From Ulota crispa (lineage: Eukaryota > Streptophyta > Bryopsida > Orthotrichales > Orthotrichaceae), in assembly GCA_963920765.1 (NCBI GenBank), contig OY987246.1:8000501-8064500 (forward strand): a stretch of 64,000 nucleotides of DNA, given 5' to 3'. Positions within the stretch are counted from its first letter, which is position 1. Every line of letters begins with the position of its first letter. This document shows positions 47,593 through 60,996 of this stretch, one piece after another. The notes beneath the pieces are model-generated. The model was not told the origin of the DNA. It worked only from the letters and a program-made list of their open reading frames with translations, and made no database searches. Made by a program: the position numbers and the translations under genes.

Positions 47593-50500
47593 TCACTTAG
47601 CAGCATACCAATTCTCTGCGTGATCGCCATCAACCGCCAACTCAACATCCAAAAAGTTTTCGCCATCAAATGGATACATCATGGATTGGGTCACCAAGTC
47701 TTTGGCTTCTGCTGCAGACTCCGTTGGCCCTTCTAAGATAACCTCGTCGTGTACCTGCAGGCGCACCAGCTTCCAGTCATGCCCATGTTTCTGGATGTCC
47801 TAAAGAAGATCTTCAGTAATAATAACGGTTTAGTTTTTCAAGAATTTCCTGCACTACAGAACCCACCTCCTAGATACGAAAGATCATATCAAACAATTGC
47901 TTAACATTCTACTCTACAACTTGTCCTCAAGAGGAAATAAAGTCAGACTGACCTGTAAAAGGAGTTTCCAACCAAGCTCCCGAAGCTTCGCATTCCGATT
48001 GATTTCAAGCATGGCACACATTGCGACATCTGCCGCACTCCCCTGATCAGAGAAAACACGAGATCAACGTCATGCAGCTTCGATAGCACATATCAGACAT
48101 GCTGACCTACTCCTTTGAAACTTCACAAATTATGAAGTTAGGTATTGGACGGTCACCGTTGGAGTTGCATCAACCAATATTGCTTACCTGGACGGGAGTG
48201 TTGATAGCAGCGCGCTCCATATGGGACCGAAGCAATGAATTGGAAGAGTTCACATCAGGAAGATGGCGTGCTCGTCCCAATAATGTGTGCACGCGCAAGG
48301 TTTCATGAGCCTCCTGCTTGCGCTTCTTCTGCCAAGCTAGCACTTCAGGCCTATCGCTATACCAAAGGTTCACTGTCGCTTTGGCCTCATCCAAATTCAC
48401 CTGCCAGAGAAAGGAAGAAACAAAAACATGAAAATTAAAGCAACAGTTCAAAAAAGAGCTGACAAACCTAAAATAGCTTCAGGCCGATCACAAAAATACC
48501 TAGAACGAAACCACCTTCAACCCTAAGCCTTAAACATCACCCAAGCGAATCAGAAATACAATAGATCTCAGTCTGGTGAATAGATGTAGTGATATGTCCT
48601 TCAAGCAACTGCACTCGGAGGTCCACAAAAACATGCTGTTTACATGACTCACCTTCCAATCCTTAGCCAGCCCCATAGCTGTTTTCCCATAAGCAATCGA
48701 GAAGTTCAGCATCTTCGCTTTTCTCCTCTCCGACCCAAAGATATCCTAAAAGCTCACACCATAGATATACAATGAATACCCCATATCAACGATATCTTTG
48801 TATTTGAAATAGGAACTATGACTAGATCGTCATAAAACATGAGAGTTCTACGAACATAATAATCCACATACCGGCACCTAGTCGTTTCTGTCCTGGTTGC
48901 AGACCATTGTCTGTCAAGTTAGTTCAATATTGCTACAATCAGCATTTTCTGGTTGGTGAGTGAATCGAATTTCAGTGTGAAGATCACGTACTTTCAACAA
49001 TGGTACAGGGGGTTTCCCTTGCCCCTCCCACTCCAGCAACACCCTCTCTTTTTCAACAGCTTCACGAACATGAGGGTACATATTCATAGCCGTCCTTGAA
49101 TGAAAGTCACCTCCAGCTTTAAAGGCCGCTTTCATGCTCTTGCAATCTGCTAAATGAGCAAGTAACCGCAACTCCAACTGAGGCATAAAAAGGCTTCCTT
49201 GATTTAGAATGAGCTCAGCATTGTGGTATCGATATAGGCATACAGAAAATCAAGGGACATTCTACACAACCGTCTGCCACAGAAAGATGGCGATGAGATC
49301 AAATTGACTAAGATATATTATCAGCGCCCCACACCTGCCCATAATCAGCAACGACGAGACTTTTTCCGGGAGCAGCAACAAAGGCTTGACGTATCTTGTA
49401 ACGGTCCTTGTCTAGAGCTGGTTGATTCTACAGCAGGAACGATGCCACAGACCACCAATGGTCGCAGTCAAAAATCGGCATTTACAATTAAGTGACATAA
49501 CATAAGACATAATAAAAGAATGATAAGCCACCGATCGAAACTGTCGATTAAAAGGTTCTTGATTCTTGTAGTTGTAAGTAACTGCATCATCAAGATTAGC
49601 GAGAAACAAAATACTGCAATACAGCACATTTAATAAAAAAGTCCAAGGTATGGTAGTACCAGCACATACTAACCTGTAGACTTGGCCTTCTTGCAGACAA
49701 TCGCCCAGTTTCAGTATTGATGTTCAATGAACAGTGCACCCGACCATCAGACGTACTCTTAATATCGTTGCCCTGCGGGATATCTTCCATATCAACAACA
49801 AATAATTTCGTAGCAAAAATGTACTTGCAAAATCGGTGATTAGTTCACAAGACAAATATTCTGTTGTACAATGATAACATCATCCTGTTCAATTTCAGTA
49901 AGAGTGATTTTAAGCGTTCACAGAGATACAGTGTAGCTGCATCCTATTTTTGGTACATTTTCCAGGAAAAGGAAGTGCTAGCCAAGAATCTTGTTTTCCA
50001 CGTCACCGAAACCAAGCCGTCGACGATGGAAAAAAATTCAAACAATAGAAGTACCTGTAAGGGCTCTATGAAGTTCGACAGTAAAGTGTTGATCGAAGCA
50101 ACTTCACACAACGCGGCTAATGCCATGCACGCCTCTTTGCCTTCTTGCCCTTTACCAAAGGCCTCATATGCCTTGCCATATACAGAGATATCTTCTTCAT
50201 GGTTAGATTCCACTCCAGCTGACGTCAGTAAAGCTTCAGTACTTTCAATGTCTTCCAGGATTCCATCGTCAGAATCAGCTTCCAGATCAGTATAGTCAAC
50301 TGCAACTTTGCCTGCAAGTGCCTGCAATACAACATAGTCAACATACCATTCAAAAAGGTAAAAAGAACATCATTTATGAAGATTCGAAGTAATCAGCGGC
50401 CCCTAAATCAAGACAGGTCATTTTTAATGCCAAAACGTAATTCATAAAAATGTTCCACCGCCCATGGAAATATAGCCGGAGACATTACTGACCTTGATTG

Positions 50501-53500
50501 CTGCACCACCGACTGCTGGCCATCCAGAAGACGTGTACGTGTCCACCGGTATTTTAATACCAAAATTAGCAAGCCCTGTTATCACAATAGGTTTTGTTTT
50601 TTTAGCAACCTTTTTGCCCTCCTCAATGAATCCATCATTATTGGGCACATTGAAGACCCGCTCCATCGGTAATGCTTGGTGAGCATCTTTCCTGCAATTT
50701 AAAATGAAACCTCAGAAACCTCAATCCATATTCTAACACGTATTCAAACAGAATCACTGTCATATTTCTACACCATGTTTTACTTGAACCTCAATGAATT
50801 TCATGGATATATTTGCATAAAAGAAAACCCACTCTTTGACCTGGATAGTCGAGAGCACCTGAGATATCCTAATCTACTACATGGAATGAGTTAAACACAA
50901 ACAGCAACTCCTGGTAACAAAATTGCATTGCAAAGATAGCTACCTATTAGCCGTGCCTCCAAACAAAAATTGGCGAATCTGAGCATCACTTCCAACATTC
51001 ATCAATGCAGCATCTGGACAATATTTTGCAGCCCATTTCCGAAAGCGGCTAACTGAAATTTGTTGTTGGTTCCTTGCAACTTTCTGAACGCTGGCGAGGT
51101 GATCACAATCCACAAGCATTCCATCAGCCTCCATGTTCACCAACACTTCTCCGAAAGGCCTCCAGTACTTCTCATAAAAGTCATGCATGGTTCCCTTTTT
51201 CCGCAAGTCTGCCACATTCCATGCAGTGCTTTTCAACTTGTGCTGAAGACTTTGCCAAAGGCGCCATGTACACACTGCATCAAAAGTTGAATAGTGAATC
51301 CAAGCATCCCGCCACTGTTCGCCTCTTTGCAGTTCCTCGACTGGAGGTATCGTTTTGATTTTACCAGGAGTACCATCTTTTTTCAGGTTCGCTTTTCCAA
51401 AGAGATCTTTCATTGATTTTTTTCCTGCCAATATAACAGCATCCTTTTCACTTACATGCCTGGCATAACTATCCATCACTTTCTCATCGGCGCTTAGCAC
51501 TTCAAGCGAGTAGCCTCCCTTGGCACCCCTCCTTGCTGAATCATTTAGACGAGCCAAATGCATAGTGTCTGCATAAAAACCTTGAGCATGAATTCCGTGT
51601 CTGCTAAGGATATGCTTGTCAAAACTGTAGTTGTGCCATACCTGCCGACATCACGAAACACGTTAGTTGGAGAGTAGACGCAAACCTCCATTGGTCCAGA
51701 AAACCCCACAAACTTGAAATCATATTACAATGTCAACCCAAGCAAGTTTCTGTTTTCCACGCTTTCCTAAGATGAATGATGATATACTAATATTGCAGGT
51801 TAGAAATCTGATAAACGTTTTCCAAAGCAGAAAGTCACAAAGGTGTACCCAGAGGTCCAATGAACTACATAACCTACCTAACAAAGACGAACTCCAAGAA
51901 AACTATATTAAGTATACCAAATTGTAGAAAATAACTCCTTCATAGAGATGTATAATAATAATTCAAATATTGTCCACACAGAATTACTCATTCCAAAACT
52001 CCTTAGAAACTGGTTTGATAAATTCCCAATATCATTCTGATGGTCCTCAAAACTTGATCCCAAAAAATTGTGTTATTACTCTGTCAGAAATGCGTTGAAC
52101 TCACATTAAAATGAAAAGAATTAGAAAACCAATGTAATATTAATATCTAAGTCATTTCAATTGGTCCAATGCAAAAACGATATTGAAAACTCTTTGATAA
52201 CATATCCCAGCGTCAGTCTAACAAAATTTTCGACACCATGTTTATACATCTCGATAAAAGATGTCGAAAAACCTACCTTCTTGACACGAGGATCTTCAAA
52301 ATAAGGTTTGAACACTTTCAGAACATCCTCTCCACCATCGAGCACATCTACCCAAAGACGGCTCTTGCCATCTCCAAAATTTCCACTGGGTCCACAATAG
52401 ATGCTGAAACATGTAATTCGCCCATGTCCAACTGGACTCTCTTTCTTAACGTCAATTTCTCCAACCTGGAGCATCGTAAGCACTGAGTTCACCATCCGAA
52501 GTTGGCGCTAAAGCATGAACATATTTCCAAAAGATAGAAATAGTTGTACAGTTGAAATGAAATGGACGAGTGAAATATCCAATGCACGCAGTGAAAAGAA
52601 AGGGATTTAAGCATCATATACTCTAAAGCCCTAAAACTTCTCATCTCAAATAATTACGGACAAACTGAAATACTAATAAAGAAAATCATCTAGCCAGAGA
52701 CTGTTCACACACACAGAAACATAAAGGACCACCAAAACAGAGTTGACTCAATCTTGAAGTACTAAAAGAATACCTCAGTATCACAAGCATGCACCAGATC
52801 CTTGTACTCGCCCATCAGCTGCTGGACGACCAGTGTAGCCTGTTCCACGCTATTAATGACCAAAACAGATTCATTGAGATATGATGGTCGTTCGTCAGGC
52901 AGTTCGTTGCCGTCAGCTTCCACTGAAGCTAGTTGCGAGATAGCCGGATCATCTGTAACAGTTGCCTCTGCCAGAACTTCTTCTAGCTGCACAGTGACCG
53001 GTGTTTTCTTCGCTCTCGGTTTGCGTTTAGGCTTACTTTCGTCCACTGAACGATCGGCGCCTGCTTTCTTAGCAGTAGTCTTCTTTCTTACAGGAGTCGT
53101 CTTGGTTTTGAAGCCCTCACGTTCGTCAGCGTGAATTGTCGATAGATTATCTTCTAATTGTTTTTCAAATGCACCAGGAGGCTCGGGTCCCCATTCAGGA
53201 ATAAGCTGACTCACCACCACAGGCTGAGGGTTATCATGGCGCCCTAGAGCATCCACTTCAATCATCGCCGACTTCTTCTCGCGTAATGCAACCTGTGGGA
53301 AAGGCTCCGGTTGCATATTTGTATCCACGTCAGCAATAAAAGGTGAGTAAGCTTTTGCAGATGCCTCTGTCTTAAGAGACAATGCAGTAGAAGAATTCGC
53401 AGACACCAGTAGACCCAACTTGTGCGCAGCCTTCTCCCATGGTTCCCCGCGTCCAAAATCCAAAGTCTTGGAAGTTACGCCCAATTCAGAAACCTGAGTA

Positions 53501-54075
53501 GGTAAGAGTAAAGAGGAATTTTGGGGTTGAGCACTAACCATCCCGACACGGCGTGCATACTGGGGAAGGCCAGGTGTTGAGTTACTTGCTTGAGGTTTCG
53601 TTGTCGAGACGGCCTGGTAAGCGACTTTAACAGTCCGGGCTGTCCGTGTCGGTGATGATGACCGCAGCGCAGCAGATGGAGCACCTACCTGGAGTGCTGT
53701 GTTGAACGATAATAAGGGCGGCAGAACTTGTTCCTTCGCATATTGTGCAGGACCTAACACTGCATTCAGCGCCGTAGCTGAAACTCTTCCAGGCCTCTGC
53801 ACTTCCACGTATCTCCCGGGTCTGTTCCAGAGATCCTTTACATCTAAGTCGGCGTTTCCCCAGTGAGAGATTATTCCGACTACACTACTAGAATTACAAA
53901 ATTCAAACCTATTGCTCACACGCCCTGCCACATTAGAATTCTTCATAGAGCGCGTCTCTACAGTTTTTCTTGCTCTCTGATCGCCATAAAAGGCACCATG
54001 TCTAATCGTCGCCATATGAACAGTATCCCTAGCTAAAAATTTTCGATAGATTAAGCTCCCTCGCGACGAACTCAT
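47593..54075 (-). CDS. POP: Plant organellar DNA polymerase (POP, POLIA/POLIB type), 12 exons
   Basis: A family-A DNA polymerase that replicates and repairs plastid and mitochondrial DNA. Exons: 54075-52774, 52465-52277, 51641-50944, 50691-50493, 50321-50055, 49772-49674, 49427-49335, 49177-48992, 48745-48653, 48400-48188, 48042-47953 and 47754-47593; 1196 aa. The 3'-5' exonuclease motifs are present: Exo I DTE (432-434, split by the exon 1/2 junction), Exo II NYSFDKH (501-507) and Exo III YSTFDA. So are the polymerase motifs A (VADYGQLELR, D946), B (RRKAKMLNFSIAYG, 1018-1031) and C (VHDEVIL, D1146-E1147). The first 430 residues are long, low-complexity and basic in places, with an N-terminus suited to organelle targeting. 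The frame stays open upstream of this ATG to an acceptor-like site at about 54156, so an additional upstream coding exon cannot be excluded. Confidence 0.94.
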
Positions 54076-55604
54076 TGCAGTTACATTTGAAACGACAATT
54101 CTGCGATTATGTATATCAAGCGCCTTCGCCTTCCCTGTTTTCTTCTCGTTGTGCCTGCATCCAAATACAATCGGTCAATGGCGAAGGAAAATAACAAACC
54201 AAAACTAAGATAGAGGTACCTAATTGCAACACCTAGCTCAATTTCACCTTACGCAACAATTTTCAAAAAATGTACACTTCTCCAAATTCAGAACTCGTGA
54301 TGACTTAACGTTAAGTACCGACAAAACTTTAAATCCAGCATATGGCTCTTCAAAAAATACATTCGCTGGTGGGTTTCAAATCTCGTTGATTTGCAAATAA
54401 GTATGTAATAATTCTAACAATAGTAACTGTATTCAACACTTAAATTGCTGCATTCGAGGGTAGGGTTGCCTTGATTTCAAGACCAACCGCAGTGATGAAA
54501 GAACAATGTAGATGGAGAACGTGAGTAGCATTGTTCAAGCAACACTGAAAATCTCACCAATTTCGAAGGTCCTTGCTCGTGTAGAAGAAGCCAGATCTGG
54601 AGCTCCCAAAAGAGATTGCCCTGTCGGAAGAATAACGACTGCAGAATGAGCGGGAGACGAGGCAGGGGCTCAACGGTTTCTGTGGCGTAGAAAAGAAGCC
54701 CGTACCAGGTGCTGTCCCTGGCATCCTCTCCATGCCTACCTAACTTCTCATTTGCCACTACCCCAACTTCGCAGTCCTTGGCGACCTCCGATCAAAAACG
54801 TCCATTCGTTACATCACTAGTCCCCATTCGCCTCAAACTCGTAATCTCCCCCGTCCTCTCTTTCCCCTCCCCACAACCTCTCACAAAAATTCCGCCGAAC
54901 ATACTCTACGTTCGCAACTACAGACCGCACCTGGAACGCAAATTCTCGACGAGCAGCAGACAGGGAGAGTGCCGGCGAAGCTAAAGGGGAGGAGGCAGAG
55001 CACGGAGAGGCGAGAGAGGCGAGACGAAGGGTTTTGACTTAGGGTTTTGGTGGTGTTTGGATAACAACACTGGCTTTCTGCCACGCAGGCACATTTTTCA
55101 TTCGTGCCTTGTGACTGTCGACGTTTTCAAGTAAAGCGTTGACAAGCGTGCGTTTGCCCAAATACATCACATATCTAGGGCCTGTTTATCACTAAAGTTC
55201 TAAACCGAATAAGGTAGCGACGCCCATTCCCAATGGGGTTCTATGGATGTTTTGGGTCCAACCAGCCTATTTCTAAGTCTCAGAATGCAAATTTTTTCCC
55301 TTTTTAAGATTAAGACAAATGAAGTCATGACATGTGTTTCAAAAGAAGGTAGGAAGTAGTGAGCAAGAAGTGTTTTGGTTATGATCGGGATTAGGAGAGT
55401 TTAGTGATTGGGTATGGGTTTCAAACACTTTATGCACTTCAAAATTTGTATAAACTCAATTTTGCATGAAAAATTCTGAAAAAAATTGTGTCCCAATATT
55501 TTGTACGAAGCCACCAAAGAAAATTTTGCACCACATTGTTGCTCTAATGTGTTGTCCTATAGGAGCTTAAAATATTGAGTACGGACGGTTCTACCTTAGT
55601 GCAT

Positions 55605-55821
55605 TTAGGTTGTCTTGAGCACCCATCCCAAATTCATGGCATGTTGGACCTCACATCTGAAAGAGTTAGCTGTTGATATTGCACAAGGCTTAGGGTCCGC
55701 AAATGTATGAAAATTTTGGTAAGTTTTCATCACATTAATCAAAAGATTATAATGATCAAAGTCAACAAACTGTTGAATATGGAGAGGCTAGATTTGAGAC
55801 AATGGGGGGCTTAGGAGTTAA
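55605..55821. mobile_element. Decayed piece of a TTAA-bounded MITE
   Basis: CTTGAGCACCCATCCC near the left matches the left end of the element at 13820, and the right end reads GGCTTAGGAGTTAA. The left TTAACCC is lost. This is a fragment by comparison, with low certainty. Confidence 0.4.
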
Positions 55822-55849
55822 CAATCATGTTTCCATACTTTAACAATGT

Positions 55850-56050
55850 TACCTCATGACTCACCCTTGATCATCTAGAGGGGCATGTAACTCTTTTTAT
55901 ACTATAGTAATTCTTGGTTTTGTTTAAAGTTCTACCTTACTTGCTCCTTAATTTTGATGCTTGTTATTATGACCAACCTTTACTTACTTCCTCTATTGTC
56001 TATCAAAGTAATTATTGGCAAAAATTATTGTAGTCTTAGTAAATACTATA
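55850..56050 (+). repeat. Dispersed repeat shared with 30660-30840
   Basis: ACCTCATGACTCACC, CTAGAGG and AAAAATTATTGTAGTCTT occur in the same order and spacing in both places. The copies are diverged, and the family boundary is unknown. Confidence 0.55.
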
Positions 56051-56056
56051 TGTTCA

Positions 56057-56407
56057 TAGCAGATTTGGCAAAGATCTACCTAATCAATTATTTTCTTAAA
56101 AAATTTGATTTGGCATCTATTTTGACAATTAAATTAAGATTAGGTATTTAAAAAAAAATTTATTATTTGATAGCCAATCAATCTTTTTAAGTAGAATCAA
56201 GCATTTTGCAAAGAATTTTTGACTTTCCAAAATCTACTCTTGGTATAAAATTTGCAATAGATTGAGTATTCTTGGAATTAGCTTAATAATTCCAAAAATA
56301 GCTAAGCTTAATGACTTTTATGATGTTATACTTCAGATTTTGGATTTGTTTAACATTGGGCATTGGGCATTTTTGAAGAATAGAATTATTTTATGCCGAA
56401 TCTGCTA
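56057..56407 (+). mobile_element. MITE with TAGCAGATTTGGC ends, copy 1
   Basis: This 351-bp element starts TAGCAGATTTGGC and ends GCCGAATCTGCTA. Interior blocks (AATTAAATTAAGATTAGG, AAGCTTAATGACTTTTAT, ATTTGTTTAACATTGGGCA) match the element at 60997-61369 in the opposite orientation. Confidence 0.78.
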
Positions 56408-56842
56408 ACAACCTACAGTAATAAAATAGTTTGAGATGTGGAGAAATTAGTATGGGACAACCTCAAAAATGCGCTAACTGAAGTTATTTGGTGCAGAGCA
56501 GATTTTGACTACCCGCCGAAGGTAATTTTGCTGAACCCCGCGAATGGATGAATGTAAAATAGACTTTATTACAAACAGAAACGTTCATCTATGATTCGTC
56601 ACATCACCGTTTCTTACTTTCAGCTGCCTTCTTCTCCTCGGTGCATCGCACTGCAAATCCATCGCTGGATGTTCTGATTGTATATGAAGATTTACAGTTA
56701 CCGAGTTGCACGTTTCAGGAATTAGTGTTGCGATTAGTTTGTTTCTTTGAAAAGAAAAAACTATTAGAATCACAGGTATTGAGTTCAAAAGCAGTGGATG
56801 AAGGAGGCGTGGCGACACGAATTCTTATGAAACCGATTTGGA

Positions 56843-56932
56843 GACGAGGTTTGCATGCAAGTTTTGCGACGCGTTAGGGTTTGATGGACGAGGTTTGCGT
56901 GCAGGTTTCTCGACGCGTGAGATTTTAATGGA
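56843..56932 (+). repeat. 45-bp imperfect tandem duplication before PEX12
   Basis: GACGAGGTTTGCATGCAAG to GACGCGTTAGGG is followed by a second copy with several changes (GACGAGGTTTGCGTGCAGG). It lies 80-170 bp 5' of the PEX12 start, in likely promoter or leader. Confidence 0.7.
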
Positions 56933-57012
56933 GTATTGGGAGAGGAGCGGATTTGGAGTAGTGTATCGTTCGTGTTAGGATTTGGGAAGAGTTGAAGTGC
57001 TAGTTGGCGAAG

Positions 57013-60000
57013 ATGTTGATGCAAGTGGGAGGCGAGGGCACTCGCCCTACCTTCTTCGAGATGTCGGCCACGGAGCATCTTCCCACTAGCTTGCGGGCTG
57101 CCTTGCTTTATTTCTTCGGGGTGTGTGTGTGTTACCCCGTTCTCACGCTTCATCCAGTTGTTCTTTGCCCTTCGTATATTGTCTTCTGACTCAAATTTTC
57201 TTCCCGCTCATATTGATTTGAGTTTCTGAGCTGGTCAAATGTACATATTCCATACCGAACGGAGCTCTAATGGACTCCTTATGAAATACGTGATTGCAAT
57301 TACAGTAAATTTGTCCACAGATGTTTATTGAAACGGAAATTCTATACGAGTTCTTAAAGTTCCGGTGTTATATTTCTGGCTTAAGGCTTAGGATTTACTG
57401 GTATGACTTTTCTGAAATTTAAGGTTCTCTCAACTGGACTGTTTGGAATATTATTAGGTTATGGCGCAAAGGAGGCCCGTACTACATCGAGTCTTGGATT
57501 ACAGTGATGAAGGATACGCCGCTCTCATGCTTCTACTCGAGTTGCACAGCTTAAAAACGACAGGTATTGTGCTGATTCCATGCTATATGCTGTCATTGCT
57601 GGTAAGGTTGCGTACGCTCATGGCCAAAATTCTAATTGTTCAATGTTTAATTGCAGACGCTTCGTTTTCTGAATCGCTATACGGTCTGCGCCGAACTCCA
57701 GCTGAAATTCCAGCAATTGATATCCTCCCACAGCAAGAAGCTGCTCAAGTAGGTCCTCCTGGACCAAGGCCCTTGACCAGCAAACAAAGGGCCATTTCAG
57801 TATTATTCTTGGTATGTGTCACTTATTTCTGTTTGAATCTGGTCATCTCAATTGGGGCCGATGCATCAGCAAGTGATGATTGGCTAAATGTATGGAAACT
57901 GAAGAAAAGCAACTCCCTGCAGTAAATTTGGAGGCAGTTTTAATCTATTAAGGAAAGTCGAAAAGTTTTCAGAAACGAATTGCGACGAAAAAGCGAATGA
58001 TCCATTAACTCTTCTCTTTATCTCCTTGATAGGAGACATGCACAGTATAGGATGTTTTCAGAAGATGTTTAGTATTTTGAATGCATTTTTGTTTGTTGTA
58101 CTTTCTTGCTGTGTACCAAGTTCATGCTCTACATCTGGTGCTAATGTCTGTTAGTTTGAGATTCAAACCCTAAGCGGTCAAACAGCCAAAGTGGCGTCTT
58201 CCATGTGCACAGAAGTTTCAATGAATCAGTTAGGAAGTTTGAAGAAAGGGATCGGAATGTGCGAATAGAAAGAATAATCCTTTCTTTGGAATGATAGAAA
58301 TATGCATTGAAAGTTACCATAAAATCGGCTATTCTAAAATAGCCTTTCTTGTCTCAGGTTGGGCACTGAAGGGTTTTGTTAACGCTTGATGTTGAATTTT
58401 GTGTTGCCAGGTTGGCTTGCCATATCTGAAGTACAAACTTGAGGCAGCTGTGAATGCTGAGAGGGGAACTGCTCTCCAGGCTGCCTTATGGGGTCGTGGG
58501 GATTTGGAAGATATAGATGGTGAGGATTTGGAACCGGCAAGAATGGCGGAAGCTGTAAATAATGTGCAGGAGGGGAGCAGAAGTGCTCCCGTGCAATTCA
58601 AACATCTAGTTATTCAAGCAGCTGTCAAATGCTATCCATGGGTCCATGCAGCAACAGAAGGTTTGAAAGTGGCCATCTTTTGGACTTTCCTATCGTTTTT
58701 ACCAAATCATTTAGGCTTTTAGCTTTTTTGGAAACTTTGGATTGTATATGCCTGCTCGCTGAGTGAAGCCTCTGTGGACAGGAGCCTCATTTGCATATCA
58801 GCTGCTTTACCTTTTGGACGCCACACGCTTTTACACACCTGCCCTTCATTATATGGGTCTGGAAGTGCGCCGTGCGACAGGTCAGGAGCTGGTATGCAAA
58901 AGCCTCTTTGAGGTCTATTTTTTGTTTCCATTTGCTCCTTAGAATTTCCAGTTATTTTGTGCATTGGGAAAGGTACAAGACATGAAACATTGTAGTTCCT
59001 TGTTGGTGACTTGATGATTTGACAGTTGGCTTTCCTTTTTTTGGCTATAGATGAATTCAGCAAAAGTTGTCGAAGCAAGGCGGAATCATGAGTTTGGTAG
59101 AATCAGAGGACCAACCCATATTCAGGTAAACATTGTCCATGGGTCTGACGGTAGATGACGAATCATTTTTTCAGGCGTTGGGACCCATTGTCGAGCTTCA
59201 GTAGGGCAAAATTCTCCTCTTTTCGAAAATAATTTTGCGTAAGATTTTGTGCTGCAGACATTACAGAGGGGCCTTCTTCGCTTTGTATATACAGCCCTGG
59301 ATTATGCACAGACCGGCCTTATTGCCAGCGTCTTTCTTTTTAAGGTTAGTAATTTTCAAATTAGTTGCATCGGGGTTGTAGTAAGTTTATACAATAAGCG
59401 TTTGATGACTGCTACTTTTAGGTACTAAGAATTGCTGCAAAAGATGCAATAAGTTATGTATTGAGAAGCTATAGTGTGCTTCATGGTCTTTTAATGATGT
59501 TTAATTTTTGTCCTTGATGAATGATTTGATAGCGTTTTGTCCTTTGATTAACAAGATTTTTTGAATATGAATGTTTGACGCTGCACCAATTCCTAAACCA
59601 CAAGCATTCTTACAGATGGTGGAATGGTGGTACCAGTCGGCCGAAGAAAGAGTGATTGCACCTTCTGTTTATCCTACACCCCCTCCTCCACCGCCACCAT
59701 CGGTAAGCTCTTGTTTTTATGCTGAGCTAAGTACGACACCTCTAGGAAAATTGTAACATGAAGAGTGGTTCTACAGAGTCAAATCGACGGGGGTTTGATT
59801 AACAGGACTGATGAATAAAATGTTGATGGGGATGGTGGTTTTCTGTAAAAAAATTAATTTTAAATGGGCTTTCCAATGATCATGTTGGGAAATTGTACAG
59901 TTGGCGAAGGATGGACTACAATTACCGGCAGATGGCAAGATTTGCCCTCTTTGCACTCGTCCCCGGACCAATCCAGCAGTAGTGGCCACATCCGGCTTCG

Positions 60001-60228
60001 TCTTTTGTTACACGTGTGCATTTCATTATGTTACTCAGGTAAGAATGATGTGCAGTTTATTAGTATCATGAATTTTAATTTGTTGGTTGTTAGTTTACTT
60101 GTTCTTTTCATGAGAACATACTTACATATGTGGTGACTTATTTATTTATTTTGCAGTACAAACGATGTCCGGTTACTCTTGCTCCGACGGGGACCAATCA
60201 AATCCTACGCCTCTATCATGATGATTAA
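57013..60228 (+). CDS. PEX12: Peroxin-12 (PEX12), RING peroxin, 10 exons
   Basis: PEX12 is one of three RING peroxins (with PEX2 and PEX10) in the peroxisomal membrane that ubiquitinate the import receptor PEX5. Exons: 57013-57120, 57458-57563, 57657-57811, 58411-58660, 58782-58891, 59051-59125, 59258-59344, 59616-59702, 59901-60038 and 60157-60228; 395 aa, matching the plant length. The start is chosen because MLMQVGGEGTRPTFFEM is the conserved plant PEX12 N-terminus. Further family blocks are LYGLRR, CYPWVHA, YQLLYLLDATRFY, RATGQEL, LDYAQTGLIA and WWYQSAEER, then a proline run (PPPPPPP) and the C-terminal zinc region with CPLC (341-344), CYTC (362-365) and KRCPVTL (C376). PEX12 normally has such an incomplete RING. 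Exon 1 ends at a GT-repeat donor. No defect was seen. Confidence 0.96.
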
Positions 60229-60996
60229 TTCCAATATAGGATATCTTCTTTCAACTTAGATGGATAAACCTGCTAGCATTTTAGATTCTTTAGTAGTTCT
60301 AAGTTTGAACGATCATCCAGAATTATCTTTCGAGTACCTGAGCTGAAGCACGATGACCAAGAGTATTCACCAGACAGTTTTAGATTTTTTGTGTATGACC
60401 AAGTCTAATTTTGTTGCTACTTTAGAACTTGATGTGATTAATGTCAGAATCTTGGTAGGATGATCACTAGGGCTCATTCTAGAGTTCTGAGGTGAGCTTA
60501 GAGTTGTGAGTTGAGCTCTCATCGATTGTGAAACCTTGGTCTCCTTTGTCGAAGGTTTTGTCTGCATCCTTCAACACGGATAAGAAATTTGATGCTACCT
60601 TACGAGGTGCGGTTTAAAATCATGGCCATTGTAAAGAATTGTTTGCGATTCTTGGGAGCTAAAGGTCATTTTGGCATAGTTCATTTAATGCATCTAGTAT
60701 AGTGTGAGAAGATTTGCAATGGACTAGGTTCAAACTAAAGATGGGGAGGTTTTATTAGATTGAACGATATAGGTAATGAAGGTTTTAGGTGTTATCACTT
60801 GAAAAAAAGAAGTAAGCATCATAATATCTGTAGTTTAGTAGAGAATTTTACTATTTGAAGGATTTGAAAATAGTAAATGAATCCTAAGTACGTATAATAG
60901 AATTTGACTTTCTAAATGTTGTCACAAATGTAAAACATGTTTGGTAAGGTTGTTGTTTTAACTCATTGGTAACTTTAACTCAATACTGTAGGTTGG
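60229..60996. other. PEX12 downstream region
   Basis: Likely 3' UTR followed by AT-rich DNA. No gene was recognised. Confidence 0.4.

Larger units (their letters stand above)
54076..57012. promoter_or_regulatory. Divergent intergenic region between POP and PEX12
   Basis: POP runs left and PEX12 runs right from this 2.9-kb gap. A GC-richer stretch at about 54480-55040 probably contains POP leader exons: a 93-codon open frame on the minus strand (54758-54477) has a GTGAGA donor within it but does not splice in frame to the POP ATG. AT-rich repeat DNA fills 55200-56500. Immediately before PEX12, GC content rises again. Confidence 0.45.
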
